Shown: positions 18,729 to 27,151 of the stretch, in pieces
Layout of the letters: each line of letters opens with the position of its first letter
How positions within the stretch are numbered: position 1 is the stretch's first letter
Program-made: the position numbers and the translations under genes
DNA from: Bacteroides faecium
Lineage (GTDB): Bacteria > Bacteroidota > Bacteroidia > Bacteroidales > Bacteroidaceae
Reading direction: 5' to 3'
Length of the DNA: 64,000 bases
NCBI RefSeq assembly: GCF_012113595.1
Contig: NZ_CP050831.1
Span: forward strand, 6,076,001 to 6,140,000
The notes under the pieces: generated by a model
Database searches by the model: none
What the model was told of the DNA's origin: nothing
Seen by the model: only the letters and a program-made list of their open reading frames with translations

Positions 18729-20159
18729 TTATACGGTTGCTTCGAACGTGCGCTCTATATTCTGTTCGCGGTGCACCAGTTCTACTTTTACTCCGAACTT
18801 CTGATTCAGGCGTTCCGCCAAATGTTGTGCCGAATATACGGAACGGTGCTGCCCGCCGGTACAACCGAAGCAAACGGACAAGTTACTGAATCCGCGTTCC
18901 ATATAACGTTTCACGGAAGCATCCACCAAAGCATAGACATTATCGAGGAAATGAAGGATTTCTCCATCTTCTTCAAGGAAAGTAATTACCGGCTCATCCA
19001 GTCCGGTGAAAGGTTTGTAGCGTTCATACTTGCCAGGATTATTCACGCCACGACAATCGAATACATAACCACCGCCATTGCCTGTCGGGTCTTCAGGAAT
19101 TCCTTTTTTATAGGCGAAGCTCATTACTTTCACTGTCAGTTGACGCTTTTTCAAATCGTCCGTAAACTGTTTCAGTCCGGTAAGCTCACGCAATACTTTG
19201 CAGAGATACGGATATTCAGGATATTCTTCCTTCAACAGCTCACGCAGATTCTCAATGGCATAAGGAACACTTTGAATAAAATGGGGCTTCTTCTCAAAAT
19301 AACCACGGAAACCGTATGCTCCCAATACCTGCAAGGTACGGAAAAGCACAAAGTGGCGAAGCTGGCTATAAAAATAAGACTCGTCAATCGGCTGGTATTT
19401 GCGCAGGGCTTCTATGTATTCCTGCAAAAGTTCTTTGCGAAGACTATCGGGATATTTCGCTTTGGCCTGCCACAAGAAAGAAGCAACATCATAATAGAAC
19501 GGCCCCTTGCGCCCGCCCTGGAAGTCAATAAACCAAGGTTGCCCGTCTTTTATCATCACATTGCGGCTCTGAAAATCACGATACATGAAAGTGGCGGAAG
19601 AACTGCGCAGCAGGACATCACTCATTTTCTGGAAATCATCTTCCAGTTTGTCTTCCTGAAACTCCATTCCGGTAGCTTTAAGGAAACAATATTTGAAATA
19701 ATTCAAATCCCAAAGGATGGAACGCTGGTTGAACTCCGGCTGAGGATAACAACGGGAAAAATCGAACCCGTCGGCTCCGGCAAACTGAATAGCGGGAAGC
19801 AGACGAATCGTTTTGCGAAGCAACTCTTTCTCTTCTTCAGAAAATACACTGGTGGCACGCCCTTTCTCAATAGCATGAAACAGCAGCGTGTCACCTAAAT
19901 CTTCCTGTAGATAATAGGTTTTATCTTCCGACACGATATGAACTTCGGGAATAGGCAGACCGTTTTTGCGGAAATGCCCTGCCATATAAAGAAAGGCTTC
20001 ATTCTCATCGACAGAAGTTCCATACACTCCGATTAATGTCTGCACACCCGTCAGCCGGAAATACCGGCGGTTGGATCCGGAAGAGGGTAATTCTGTTATA
20101 TTTTCAGCGGGAACACCCGTATATGCCTGATAAAGTTTCTGTAGTTCTTCGGTAATCAT
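18729..20159 (-). CDS. AmgK-like sugar kinase fused to a RapZ C-terminal domain
   Basis: About 476 residues from the chosen start MITEELQK; a longer frame begins 13 codons upstream but would overlap a likely -7 box (20177-20184). The N-terminal two thirds is an aminoglycoside-phosphotransferase-fold kinase: PSSGSNRRYFRL (about 22-33) forms the nucleotide loop, YRDFQSRNVM (about 200) is the catalytic loop, and FIDFQGGRKGP holds the metal-binding Asp, all as in AmgK anomeric MurNAc/GlcNAc kinases. The C-terminal part (from about 340) matches the RapZ C-terminal domain: VMSFAYKKGIP, FDCRGVNNPG and the hallmark GCTGGQHRSV. The RapZ N-terminal P-loop NTPase domain is absent. RapZ-C binds RNA and glucosamine-6-phosphate in E. 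coli, so the fusion may link recycling kinase activity to amino-sugar sensing; that is inference. Confidence 0.85.
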   Translation of the reverse strand: MITEELQKLYQAYTGVPAENITELPSSGSNRRYFRLTGVQTLIGVYGTSVDENEAFLYMAGHFRKNGLPIPEVHIVSEDKTYYLQEDLGDTLLFHAIEKGRATSVFSEEEKELLRKTIRLLPAIQFAGADGFDFSRCYPQPEFNQRSILWDLNYFKYCFLKATGMEFQEDKLEDDFQKMSDVLLRSSSATFMYRDFQSRNVMIKDGQPWFIDFQGGRKGPFYYDVASFLWQAKAKYPDSLRKELLQEYIEALRKYQPIDESYFYSQLRHFVLFRTLQVLGAYGFRGYFEKKPHFIQSVPYAIENLRELLKEEYPEYPYLCKVLRELTGLKQFTDDLKKRQLTVKVMSFAYKKGIPEDPTGNGGGYVFDCRGVNNPGKYERYKPFTGLDEPVITFLEEDGEILHFLDNVYALVDASVKRYMERGFSNLSVCFGCTGGQHRSVYSAQHLAERLNQKFGVKVELVHREQNIERTFEATV

Positions 20160-20176
20160 AGTCGTATATTTTCGAG

Positions 20177-20184
20177 CAAAGATA
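20177..20184 (-). promoter_or_regulatory. -7 box of the kinase/RapZ-MurU operon
   Basis: TATCTTTG on the minus strand, 18-25 bases upstream of the chosen start. Together with the plus-strand box at 20240 it makes a divergent promoter pair. Confidence 0.5.
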
Positions 20185-20239
20185 GGGATAAAAACCAAAA
20201 ATAAGAGTCCCGATTCAACTAATATTCATCCGAATATAT

Positions 20240-20247
20240 TATCTTTG
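20240..20247 (+). promoter_or_regulatory. -7 box of the first HTCS gene
   Basis: TATCTTTG on the plus strand, 25 bases upstream of the ATG at 20272, fits TAnnTTTG; no convincing -33 element was seen. Confidence 0.45.
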
Positions 20248-20271
20248 TTTCAGTTAAACTGACCTGATTCC

Positions 20272-23200
20272 ATGAAAAAAAGAATCTTTATACTACTATG
20301 CGTAGCATTTATCACACAGTTTGCCGGCATTCTCCCCCTTCAAGCCGGACATTATTACTATAAACAAATCTCTCTGAAAGACGGATTGCCGTCTACCGTG
20401 CGGTGTATCCTGACGGATGAACAAGGCTTCATATGGATAGGAACACGCTCCGGACTGGGACGATATGACGGACATGAACTTAAAAAATACGTTCATCAAG
20501 CTGACAATCCTCACTCCATTCCTCATAATTTAATCTATCAGATGATAGAAGACGAACAAAATAACATCTGGATTCTGACGGACAAAGGAGTGGCACGCTA
20601 TCAACGGCAGAGTGATGATTTCTTTATACCGACAAATGAAACCGGAAATAACATCATCGTTTATTCTGTTTGCCTGACAAAAGACGGAGTCTTGTTCGGT
20701 TCGAAAAACAAGATATTCTTCTATAATTACCAGGATTCCTCTTTCCGTCTCCTGCAATCTTTCGACCTGGAACCGAATTACAACGTAACCCTGCTGAGTC
20801 TTTGGGATGAACACACCCTGCTCTGTTGTAGCCGGTGGCAAGGCTTGCTCCTGCTCGACTTAAAGACCGGAAAATGCATCCGCCCGCCTTTCGATTGCGG
20901 AAAAGAAATTATGAACGTCCTTATCGACTCACAAAAAAAGATATGGGTGGCTCCTTACAACGGGGGATTGAATTGTTTCACCCGTGACGGCAAGTTACTG
21001 GCTACCTATACTACCCGTAATTCATCGCTAAGCAACAATGTTGTATTAAGTCTCGCCGAACGGGAAGGGCAAATATGGATTGGAACAGACGGGGGCGGCA
21101 TCAATATCCTCGACCCGGAAACGGGACGTTTTTCTCTTTTGGAACATATCCCCGGAAGGGATAATTATTCGCTTCCCGCCAATTCTATCTTATGCCTTTA
21201 CAACGACCGGAACAATAATATGTGGGCAGGCAGTATCCGCAACGGGTTAATCAGCATCCGGGAAGTTTCCATGAAAACCTATAAAGATGTGTTGCCCGGC
21301 AATGACCGCGGACTAAGCAACGCTACTGTCCTGAGCCTTTTCCAGGAATCTCAAAACCGAATATGGATAGGTACGGACGGGGGCGGCATAAACAGTTTCA
21401 ATCCGGTTACGGAGAAATTCACCCATTACCCTTCGACCTGGGAAGACAAGGTGGCGTCTATCTGCGCGTTTACTCCCGGCAAATTATTGATTTCCCTTTT
21501 CTCGCAGGGAGTATTTATTTTCAATCCGGCAACCGGAGAAAAACAGCCTTTCACCATTGTCGATGCTGAAACAAACGCTCGTCTCTGCAACCGGGGAAAA
21601 GCCGTGAATTTATTACAAAACACACCGCATAGTATCCTATTTCTAGGGGAGCATATCTATAAGTACAACCTGAAAGAGCAAACTTTCAGCATCGCTACAG
21701 AACAGGAAGGACAGGATATCATCGGTGCTCTCCTGCCAATCGGCAATTACCAAGATTATACCTATCTAAGTGATACAAAACATATCTATGAACTGGATAA
21801 CCGTACAAACCGGCTGAAAGCATTGTATTCTTGTCAGAAAGATACAATCATCAACTCCGTCTCACGGGACGAAGAAGGAAATTTCTGGATTGGAAACAAC
21901 TACGGACTGATACATTATAATCCAGTAACAAAGACAGAGACTCCGATACAGACTTCCCTATTTGGCGAAATCACCCTGATAGTATGTGACCAGCAGGGAA
22001 AAGTATGGATAGGGGCCGACAGTATGTTATTCGCTTGGTTGATTAAAGAAAAGAAGTTTGTTCTTTTCGGAGAGTCAGACGGTGTTATTCTAAACGAATA
22101 TCTTTCCAAACCTCAATTATTAAGCATACAGGGAGATGTGTATATGGGCGGTGTTAAAGGTCTGCTGCATATCAACAGCAAACTTCCTTTGACGACATCC
22201 GAGCTCCCTCAACTTCAGTTGTCGGATGTTATTATCAACGGCGAATCCGTTAATGATGAGCTAAGCGGCAACCCGAAAGGCATCTCCGCGCCCTGGAACA
22301 GTAATATTACTATCCGGATTATGTCGAAAGAGGAAGATATTTTCCGCCAAAAGGTATATAAATATCAGATAGAGGGACTGAACGACCAGCAAATCGAATC
22401 CTATAATCCAGAACTGGCTATACGCTCATTGCCACCGGGAAGTTACAAAATCATGGCTTCCTGCACCGCGAAGGACGGTAGCTGGATTCCCAGCCAGGAA
22501 GTCCTTGAACTGACGATTCTTCCACCCTGGTATCGCACGTGGTGGTTCATCCTTAGTTGTGCAGTTTTCATCGCTATTGTCATTATAGAGACTTTCCGAA
22601 GAGCATTGAACCGTAAAGAAGAAAAGTTGAGATGGGCAATGAAGGAACACGAACAACAAGTGTATGAAGAGAAAGTACGTTTTCTCATTAATATCAGCCA
22701 CGAACTTCGTACTCCATTGACACTGATACACGCTCCACTCAGCAGGATATTGAAATCGCTCTCTTCCGATGACAATCAGTATCTTCCGTTGAAGGCTATT
22801 TACAGACAATCACAACGCATGAAGAACTTGATAAACATGGTGCTTGATGTACGCAAAATGGAAGTTGGAGAAAGTAAAATGCAGATACAGCCTCATCCAT
22901 TCAACCAATGGATTGAGCACGTTTCACAGGACTTTATCAGCGAGGGTGAAGCCAAGAATGTACAAATCCGCTATGAACTCGACCCACGGATTGAAACTGT
23001 CAGCTTCGACAAGGACAAGTGTGAGACTATTTTAAGCAATCTGCTTATTAACGCCCTGAAACATAGCCCCGAAAATACGGAAATTACAATTACTTCTGAA
23101 TTACTTCCCGAAGAAGGCAGAGTACGTGTCTCCATTGCCGACCAGGGCAACGGATTGCAGCAGGTAGATACCCGGAAGCTCTTTACCCGCTTCTACCAAG

Positions 23201-24219
23201 GAACGGGCGAACAAAGCGGAACGGGAATCGGGCTATCTTATTCTAAAATTCTGGTTGAGCTGCACGGCGGTTCCATCGGTGCCCGTAATAACCAGGAAGC
23301 AGGTGCTACTTTCTTCTTCGAACTGCCACTGAAACAGGGAACCGAAGAAATTATCTGCCAGCCCAAAGCATATCTGAACGAACTGATTAGTGATGACAAG
23401 AATGAAAATATACCGGATGAAAATAATTTCGATACAACTTCCTACACGATTCTGGTAGTGGATGATAATCCCGACCTGACGGATTTCCTGAAAAAATCAT
23501 TAGGGGAATACTTTAAGCGAATCATAATAGCCGCGGACGGCGTGGAAGCACTGCAACTTATCAAGAGCCATGCCCCGGATATTATTGTCAGCGACGTGAT
23601 GATGCCAAGAATGAACGGATACGAACTTTGTAAGAATATGAAGGAAGATATTACTATCAGTCATATTCCCATCATTCTTCTGACGGCAAGAGATGATAAG
23701 CAAAGCCAGTTGAGCGGATACAAGAATGGAGCGGACGGCTATCTGACAAAGCCTTTCGAAATAGAGATGTTGATGGAAATCGTCCGCAACCGTCTGAAAA
23801 ACCGGGAATCTACCAAGAAAAGATATCTGAATGCCGGATTAATCCCCGCAGCGGAAGAAAGTACGTTCAGCCAGGCAGACGAAACTTTCCTGTTGAAACT
23901 GAATCAAATCATTCAGGAGAATTTGGACAGCAGTGGCTTAGATGTCTCTTTTATCTGTAAGGAGATAGGTATGAGCCGGGCTTCGCTTTATAATAAGCTG
24001 AAAGCGCTGACTGATATGGGAGCCAATGATTATATCAATAAATTCCGGATGGAAAAAGCGATAACGTTAATCACCGGTACGGAAATGTCGTTTACGGAAA
24101 TCGCCGAGAAGGTGGGATTTACAACTTCACGCTATTTCAGTACGGCTTTCAAACAATATACGGGAGAAACGCCGACACAGTATAAGGAAAAGCGGAAACA
24201 GGAAAGGAAAAAAGACTAA
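20272..24219 (+). CDS. Hybrid two-component system sensor/regulator (HTCS), orphan
   Basis: A 1315-residue HTCS combining sensor kinase and DNA-binding regulator. A signal peptide (about 1-25) precedes two periplasmic beta-propellers made of Reg_prop repeats (recurring IWIGTDGGGIN-type motifs, about 35-690) and a Y_Y_Y domain (about 690-750). One membrane segment lies near 756-775. The cytoplasmic part has HisKA with H810 in NISHELRTPLTL, HATPase (NALKHSPEN, GTGIGLSYSKI), a receiver (VVDDNPDLTDFL; phospho-Asp about 1108 in IIVSDVMMPRMNG) and a C-terminal AraC-type HTH (about 1215-1312, MSFTEIAEKVGF, FKQYTGETPTQYK). HTCS proteins bind an oligosaccharide in the periplasm and activate a PUL. No SusC/SusD pair is adjacent; the region 1 PUL, whose SusC lacks an STN domain, is the nearest candidate target, but this is inference. 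Confidence 0.96.
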   Translation: MKKRIFILLCVAFITQFAGILPLQAGHYYYKQISLKDGLPSTVRCILTDEQGFIWIGTRSGLGRYDGHELKKYVHQADNPHSIPHNLIYQMIEDEQNNIWILTDKGVARYQRQSDDFFIPTNETGNNIIVYSVCLTKDGVLFGSKNKIFFYNYQDSSFRLLQSFDLEPNYNVTLLSLWDEHTLLCCSRWQGLLLLDLKTGKCIRPPFDCGKEIMNVLIDSQKKIWVAPYNGGLNCFTRDGKLLATYTTRNSSLSNNVVLSLAEREGQIWIGTDGGGINILDPETGRFSLLEHIPGRDNYSLPANSILCLYNDRNNNMWAGSIRNGLISIREVSMKTYKDVLPGNDRGLSNATVLSLFQESQNRIWIGTDGGGINSFNPVTEKFTHYPSTWEDKVASICAFTPGKLLISLFSQGVFIFNPATGEKQPFTIVDAETNARLCNRGKAVNLLQNTPHSILFLGEHIYKYNLKEQTFSIATEQEGQDIIGALLPIGNYQDYTYLSDTKHIYELDNRTNRLKALYSCQKDTIINSVSRDEEGNFWIGNNYGLIHYNPVTKTETPIQTSLFGEITLIVCDQQGKVWIGADSMLFAWLIKEKKFVLFGESDGVILNEYLSKPQLLSIQGDVYMGGVKGLLHINSKLPLTTSELPQLQLSDVIINGESVNDELSGNPKGISAPWNSNITIRIMSKEEDIFRQKVYKYQIEGLNDQQIESYNPELAIRSLPPGSYKIMASCTAKDGSWIPSQEVLELTILPPWYRTWWFILSCAVFIAIVIIETFRRALNRKEEKLRWAMKEHEQQVYEEKVRFLINISHELRTPLTLIHAPLSRILKSLSSDDNQYLPLKAIYRQSQRMKNLINMVLDVRKMEVGESKMQIQPHPFNQWIEHVSQDFISEGEAKNVQIRYELDPRIETVSFDKDKCETILSNLLINALKHSPENTEITITSELLPEEGRVRVSIADQGNGLQQVDTRKLFTRFYQGTGEQSGTGIGLSYSKILVELHGGSIGARNNQEAGATFFFELPLKQGTEEIICQPKAYLNELISDDKNENIPDENNFDTTSYTILVVDDNPDLTDFLKKSLGEYFKRIIIAADGVEALQLIKSHAPDIIVSDVMMPRMNGYELCKNMKEDITISHIPIILLTARDDKQSQLSGYKNGADGYLTKPFEIEMLMEIVRNRLKNRESTKKRYLNAGLIPAAEESTFSQADETFLLKLNQIIQENLDSSGLDVSFICKEIGMSRASLYNKLKALTDMGANDYINKFRMEKAITLITGTEMSFTEIAEKVGFTTSRYFSTAFKQYTGETPTQYKEKRKQERKKD

Positions 24220-24250
24220 CAAGCAACTACACGAGAAATAAATATTATTC

Positions 24251-24327
24251 AGGCACGGATTACACGGATTTCACGGTTTTTGATTAATCAATCTCTTAAA
24301 ACCGTGTAATCCGCGTAATCCGTGCCT
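24251..24327. repeat. Interspersed inverted repeat, copy 1 (bidirectional terminator position)
   Basis: Two 30-base arms (24251-24280 and 24298-24327), beginning AGGCACGGATTAC and ending GTAATCCGTGCCT, are near-perfect reverse complements with two mismatches and a 17-base loop. The element lies between convergent genes and can terminate both. A second copy is at 44952-45030. Confidence 0.9.
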
Positions 24328-24362
24328 AATAATTTTAATATATTGCAAGTTTCATTGCTTAC

Positions 24363-25019
24363 TCAACCATTCACTTTCTTATAGTCTTCCAGGAATTTCT
24401 TCAATCCCGAATCCGTCAACGGATGATTCAATAAGCCCTTGATAGCACTCAACGGACAAGTAGCAACGTCCGCTCCCACTTCCACACATTCGATGATATG
24501 CTTCGTATTGCGGATAGAAGCAGCAAGTACCTGCGTCTTGTAATCATAGGTACGATACATACGTACAATATCACCGACAAGCCCTACCCCATCTTCACAA
24601 ATGTCGTCCAAACGTCCGACAAAAGGTGAAACATAAGTAGCTCCGGCTTTAGCAGCCAATAATGCCTGTCCTACGGAAAAGACCAATGTACAGTTTGTAC
24701 GGATTCTCTTCTCCGTGAAATACTTGATAGCTTTGATACCATCGGCAATGCAAGGCACTTTCACTACAATATGTGTATTAAGCGCAGCCAGTTCTTCGCC
24801 CTCGCGAATCATGCCTTCATAATCGGTTGCAATCACTTCGGCACTCACGTCGCCTTTGACAATCTCGCATATCTTGATATAATGTTCACGCTGGTTTTGC
24901 GTGCCCTTGATACCTTCTTTCGCCATGAGCGAAGGGTTGGTAGTCACTCCGTCAAGTACTCCGAGGTCATACGCCTCTTGAATCTGCTCCAAATTGGCTG
25001 TGTCAATAAAAAACTTCAT
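24363..25019 (-). CDS. tal: Transaldolase (short FSA/TalC type)
   Basis: A 218-residue cytoplasmic protein of the short transaldolase / fructose-6-phosphate aldolase family. MKFFIDTANLEQIQEA and GVTTNPSLMAKEG are the family's opening motifs, and the Schiff-base lysine is K87 in HIVVKVPC. AGATYVSPFVGRLDD and ATCPLSAI form the later barrel strands. It should transfer dihydroxyacetone units in the non-oxidative pentose phosphate pathway. Whether it acts as a transaldolase or a fructose-6-phosphate aldolase cannot be settled by reading, but transaldolase is the usual role in Bacteroides. It is followed on the same strand by no gene, and lies downstream of fbaB and gpmA in a central-carbon cluster, with its own -7 box at 25054-25061. 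Confidence 0.93.
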   Translation of the reverse strand: MKFFIDTANLEQIQEAYDLGVLDGVTTNPSLMAKEGIKGTQNQREHYIKICEIVKGDVSAEVIATDYEGMIREGEELAALNTHIVVKVPCIADGIKAIKYFTEKRIRTNCTLVFSVGQALLAAKAGATYVSPFVGRLDDICEDGVGLVGDIVRMYRTYDYKTQVLAASIRNTKHIIECVEVGADVATCPLSAIKGLLNHPLTDSGLKKFLEDYKKVNG

Positions 25020-25053
25020 ACTTCTAATTTTTAATGGTTAACTATCTAATAGT

Positions 25054-25061
25054 CAAAGATA
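25054..25061 (-). promoter_or_regulatory. -7 box of the transaldolase gene
   Basis: TATCTTTG on the minus strand, 35-42 bases upstream of the start codon, in the gap between fbaB and tal. Confidence 0.5.
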
Positions 25062-25086
25062 AGAATTTATTTCCATTCACCCGGGA

Positions 25087-26139
25087 TTAAGCAATTGTTA
25101 TTTCCGGGTCAAGATATACATCTTGGATGGTGTTCAATAACTCTACGCCTTCATTCATCGGTTTCTGGAACGCTTTACGTCCGCTAATCAATCCCATACC
25201 ACCGGCACGTTTATTGACTACGGCAGTGATGACAGCATCACGCAAGTCTGATTCTCCATGAGATTCTCCACCGGAGTTAATCAATCCTACACGTCCCATA
25301 TAGCCGTTGGCTACCTGGTAGCGGCAAAGGTCAATCGGGTGTTCGGAACTTAATTCGGTGTACATACGTTCATCAATTTTACCGAAGCCGATGGCTTTAA
25401 ACCCACCATTATTAGTAGGAAGTTTCTGTTTCACAATATCCGCTTTGATAGTGACTCCCAGGCGGTCGGCCTGTCCGGTGAGGTCGGCAGCGGAATGATA
25501 GTCCACAGCACCTTTCTTGAAATCATTATTACGCAGATAGCACCAAAGAATGGTTGCCATACCCAGTTCGTGCGCATATTCAAAAGCCTCGGCAATCTCC
25601 ACCAACTGGCGACGGCTTTGTTCAGAACCGAAATAGATGGTTGCTCCTACGGCTACCGCTCCCATATTCCAAGCCTCCTTAACCGTACCGAACATCACTT
25701 GGTCGAAGCTGTTCGGGTAAGAAAGCAACTCATTGTGATTCAGTTTCACAATGAAAGGTATTTTATGGGCATATTTACGTGCCACGGAGCCAAGAATACC
25801 AAATGTGGAAGCTACCCCGTTACAACCGCCTTCAATAGCCAGTTTTACGATATTTTCCGGGTCGAAATAAATCGGATTCGGGGCAAAGGATGCCCCGGCG
25901 GTATGTTCAATATCCTGGTCGACGGGAAGTATGGATACATAACCGGTATTTGCCAGACGTCCGTGTCCCAACAAGGTTTGCAGGCTGTTCAATACGCGTA
26001 TGTTCCGGTCGGAATCAATCCAAACCTTATCTATAGTATCGGGAGACGGAACATGAATCAATGATTTATCAATGGTTTCGCAAGTGTGGTCCAGGTAATA
26101 ACAGGCCTTATCTCTTAGTAATTCAACTACTTTACTCAT
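25087..26139 (-). CDS. fbaB: Class I fructose-bisphosphate aldolase (DhnA/FbaB type)
   Basis: A 350-residue archaeal-type class I aldolase. Features include LSYPNSFDQVMFGTV, GAVAVGATIYFGS (about 165-177), and the Schiff-base lysine region IKADIVKQKLP (about 230-240), which aligns with the active-site lysine of E. coli FbaB. NSGGES and AVVNKRAGGMGLISGRKAF form the phosphate-binding loops. It cleaves fructose-1,6-bisphosphate to triose phosphates in the cytoplasm, or makes it during gluconeogenesis. It lies 28 bases downstream of gpmA's stop, suggesting a shared transcript that combines lower and upper glycolytic steps. Confidence 0.95.
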   Translation of the reverse strand: MSKVVELLRDKACYYLDHTCETIDKSLIHVPSPDTIDKVWIDSDRNIRVLNSLQTLLGHGRLANTGYVSILPVDQDIEHTAGASFAPNPIYFDPENIVKLAIEGGCNGVASTFGILGSVARKYAHKIPFIVKLNHNELLSYPNSFDQVMFGTVKEAWNMGAVAVGATIYFGSEQSRRQLVEIAEAFEYAHELGMATILWCYLRNNDFKKGAVDYHSAADLTGQADRLGVTIKADIVKQKLPTNNGGFKAIGFGKIDERMYTELSSEHPIDLCRYQVANGYMGRVGLINSGGESHGESDLRDAVITAVVNKRAGGMGLISGRKAFQKPMNEGVELLNTIQDVYLDPEITIA

Positions 26140-26167
26140 AACTTTGTTTTTTTAATGTGTAACTATT

Positions 26168-26914
26168 CTATTTTTTCTTCCCCTGATTCGCTACCGCGTC
26201 CATCAGTTTCTTTATTTCTTCGGGATTACCGAGGAAATAATCATTAGCCACGTTCAGGTTTTCATCAAACTCAAAAACGTAAGGCACGGCAGTAGGCAGG
26301 TTCAGCTTTATAATATCTTCATCCGAAATATGTTTCAGATGCTTGATGATACCTCTCAAACTATTGCCATGAGCCACCACCAATAAGGTATGGGCTGTTT
26401 TCAGACTGGGAAATATATCCGATTCCCAATAAGGCATAATACGTTCGATGGTATCTTTTAAAGATTCGGTACGGGGGAGTTCGGCATCGGGAACTTCATG
26501 GTAACGGTAATCGAAACGCGGGTTTCTCAAATCATTCTCCGCAAGCGGATTAGGAGCAATATCGTAGCTACGACGCCATACGAGCACTTGCTCTTCACCA
26601 TATTTCTCGGCAGTTTCCGCTTTATTCAATCCCTGCAACTCTCCATAATGCTTTTCATTCAAGCGCCAGTTTTTCTCTACGGGAATCCAGTCCAGGTTCA
26701 TCTTGTCCAGTACACAGTTCAGTGTCTTTACAGCTCTTTTCAGATAAGAGGTATAGGCTTTATCGAAATTGAATCCATATTCTTTCAGCGTCACACCGGC
26801 TTTCTCCGCTTCGGCAACTCCTTTTTCAGTCAGGTCTACATCCGTCCAGCCCGTAAAACGGTTTTCCTTGTTCCAGACACTTTCACCATGACGAAGCAAT
26901 ACTATCTTTTTCAT
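26168..26914 (-). CDS. gpmA: 2,3-bisphosphoglycerate-dependent phosphoglycerate mutase
   Basis: A 248-residue dPGM. The phosphoacceptor H9 lies in LLRHGESVWN, followed by RFTGWTDVDLTEKG. The loop RRSYDIAPNPL and the second histidine motif VVAHGNSLRG (about 184-193) complete the active site. It interconverts 3- and 2-phosphoglycerate in glycolysis and gluconeogenesis. A good Shine-Dalgarno-like AAGGAGA sits 9 bases before the ATG, unusual in Bacteroides, where strong SD sequences are rare, and it supports this start. Confidence 0.96.
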   Translation of the reverse strand: MKKIVLLRHGESVWNKENRFTGWTDVDLTEKGVAEAEKAGVTLKEYGFNFDKAYTSYLKRAVKTLNCVLDKMNLDWIPVEKNWRLNEKHYGELQGLNKAETAEKYGEEQVLVWRRSYDIAPNPLAENDLRNPRFDYRYHEVPDAELPRTESLKDTIERIMPYWESDIFPSLKTAHTLLVVAHGNSLRGIIKHLKHISDEDIIKLNLPTAVPYVFEFDENLNVANDYFLGNPEEIKKLMDAVANQGKKK

Positions 26915-27057
26915 TCTTATAAATCTCCTTTCTTCTTTTTATATATACAACATTTTGTTTCTCCACAAAGTTCACCAGAAAATAAATAGTTATCAATACC
27001 CAAAAATGATGATTCTTTTCAGTAGTTCAGTAAAATATGGGGAACATGTATATAAAA

Positions 27058-27097
27058 AATAAACTCACCTTTCCCCGAAGGGAAAAGCAAGTTTATT
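27058..27097 (-). terminator. Rho-independent terminator of the metalloprotease operon
   Basis: Outer arms AATAAACT / AGTTTATT (27058-27065, 27090-27097) enclose an inner TTTCCC-CGAA-GGGAAA hairpin (27070-27085). On the minus strand the stem runs into ATTTTTTATAT, about 55 bases after the metalloprotease stop. Confidence 0.85.
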
Positions 27098-27151
27098 CAA
27101 AAAGAGAGAGAATTTAATGCATAAAAATCGGTCCTAGTTTTGCGTTTTGTT

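Noticed and set aside
18636..19898. A 420-codon open frame on the plus strand
   Set aside because: It lies entirely opposite the kinase/RapZ gene, whose conserved motifs are unambiguous; the plus-strand product has no recognisable domain.
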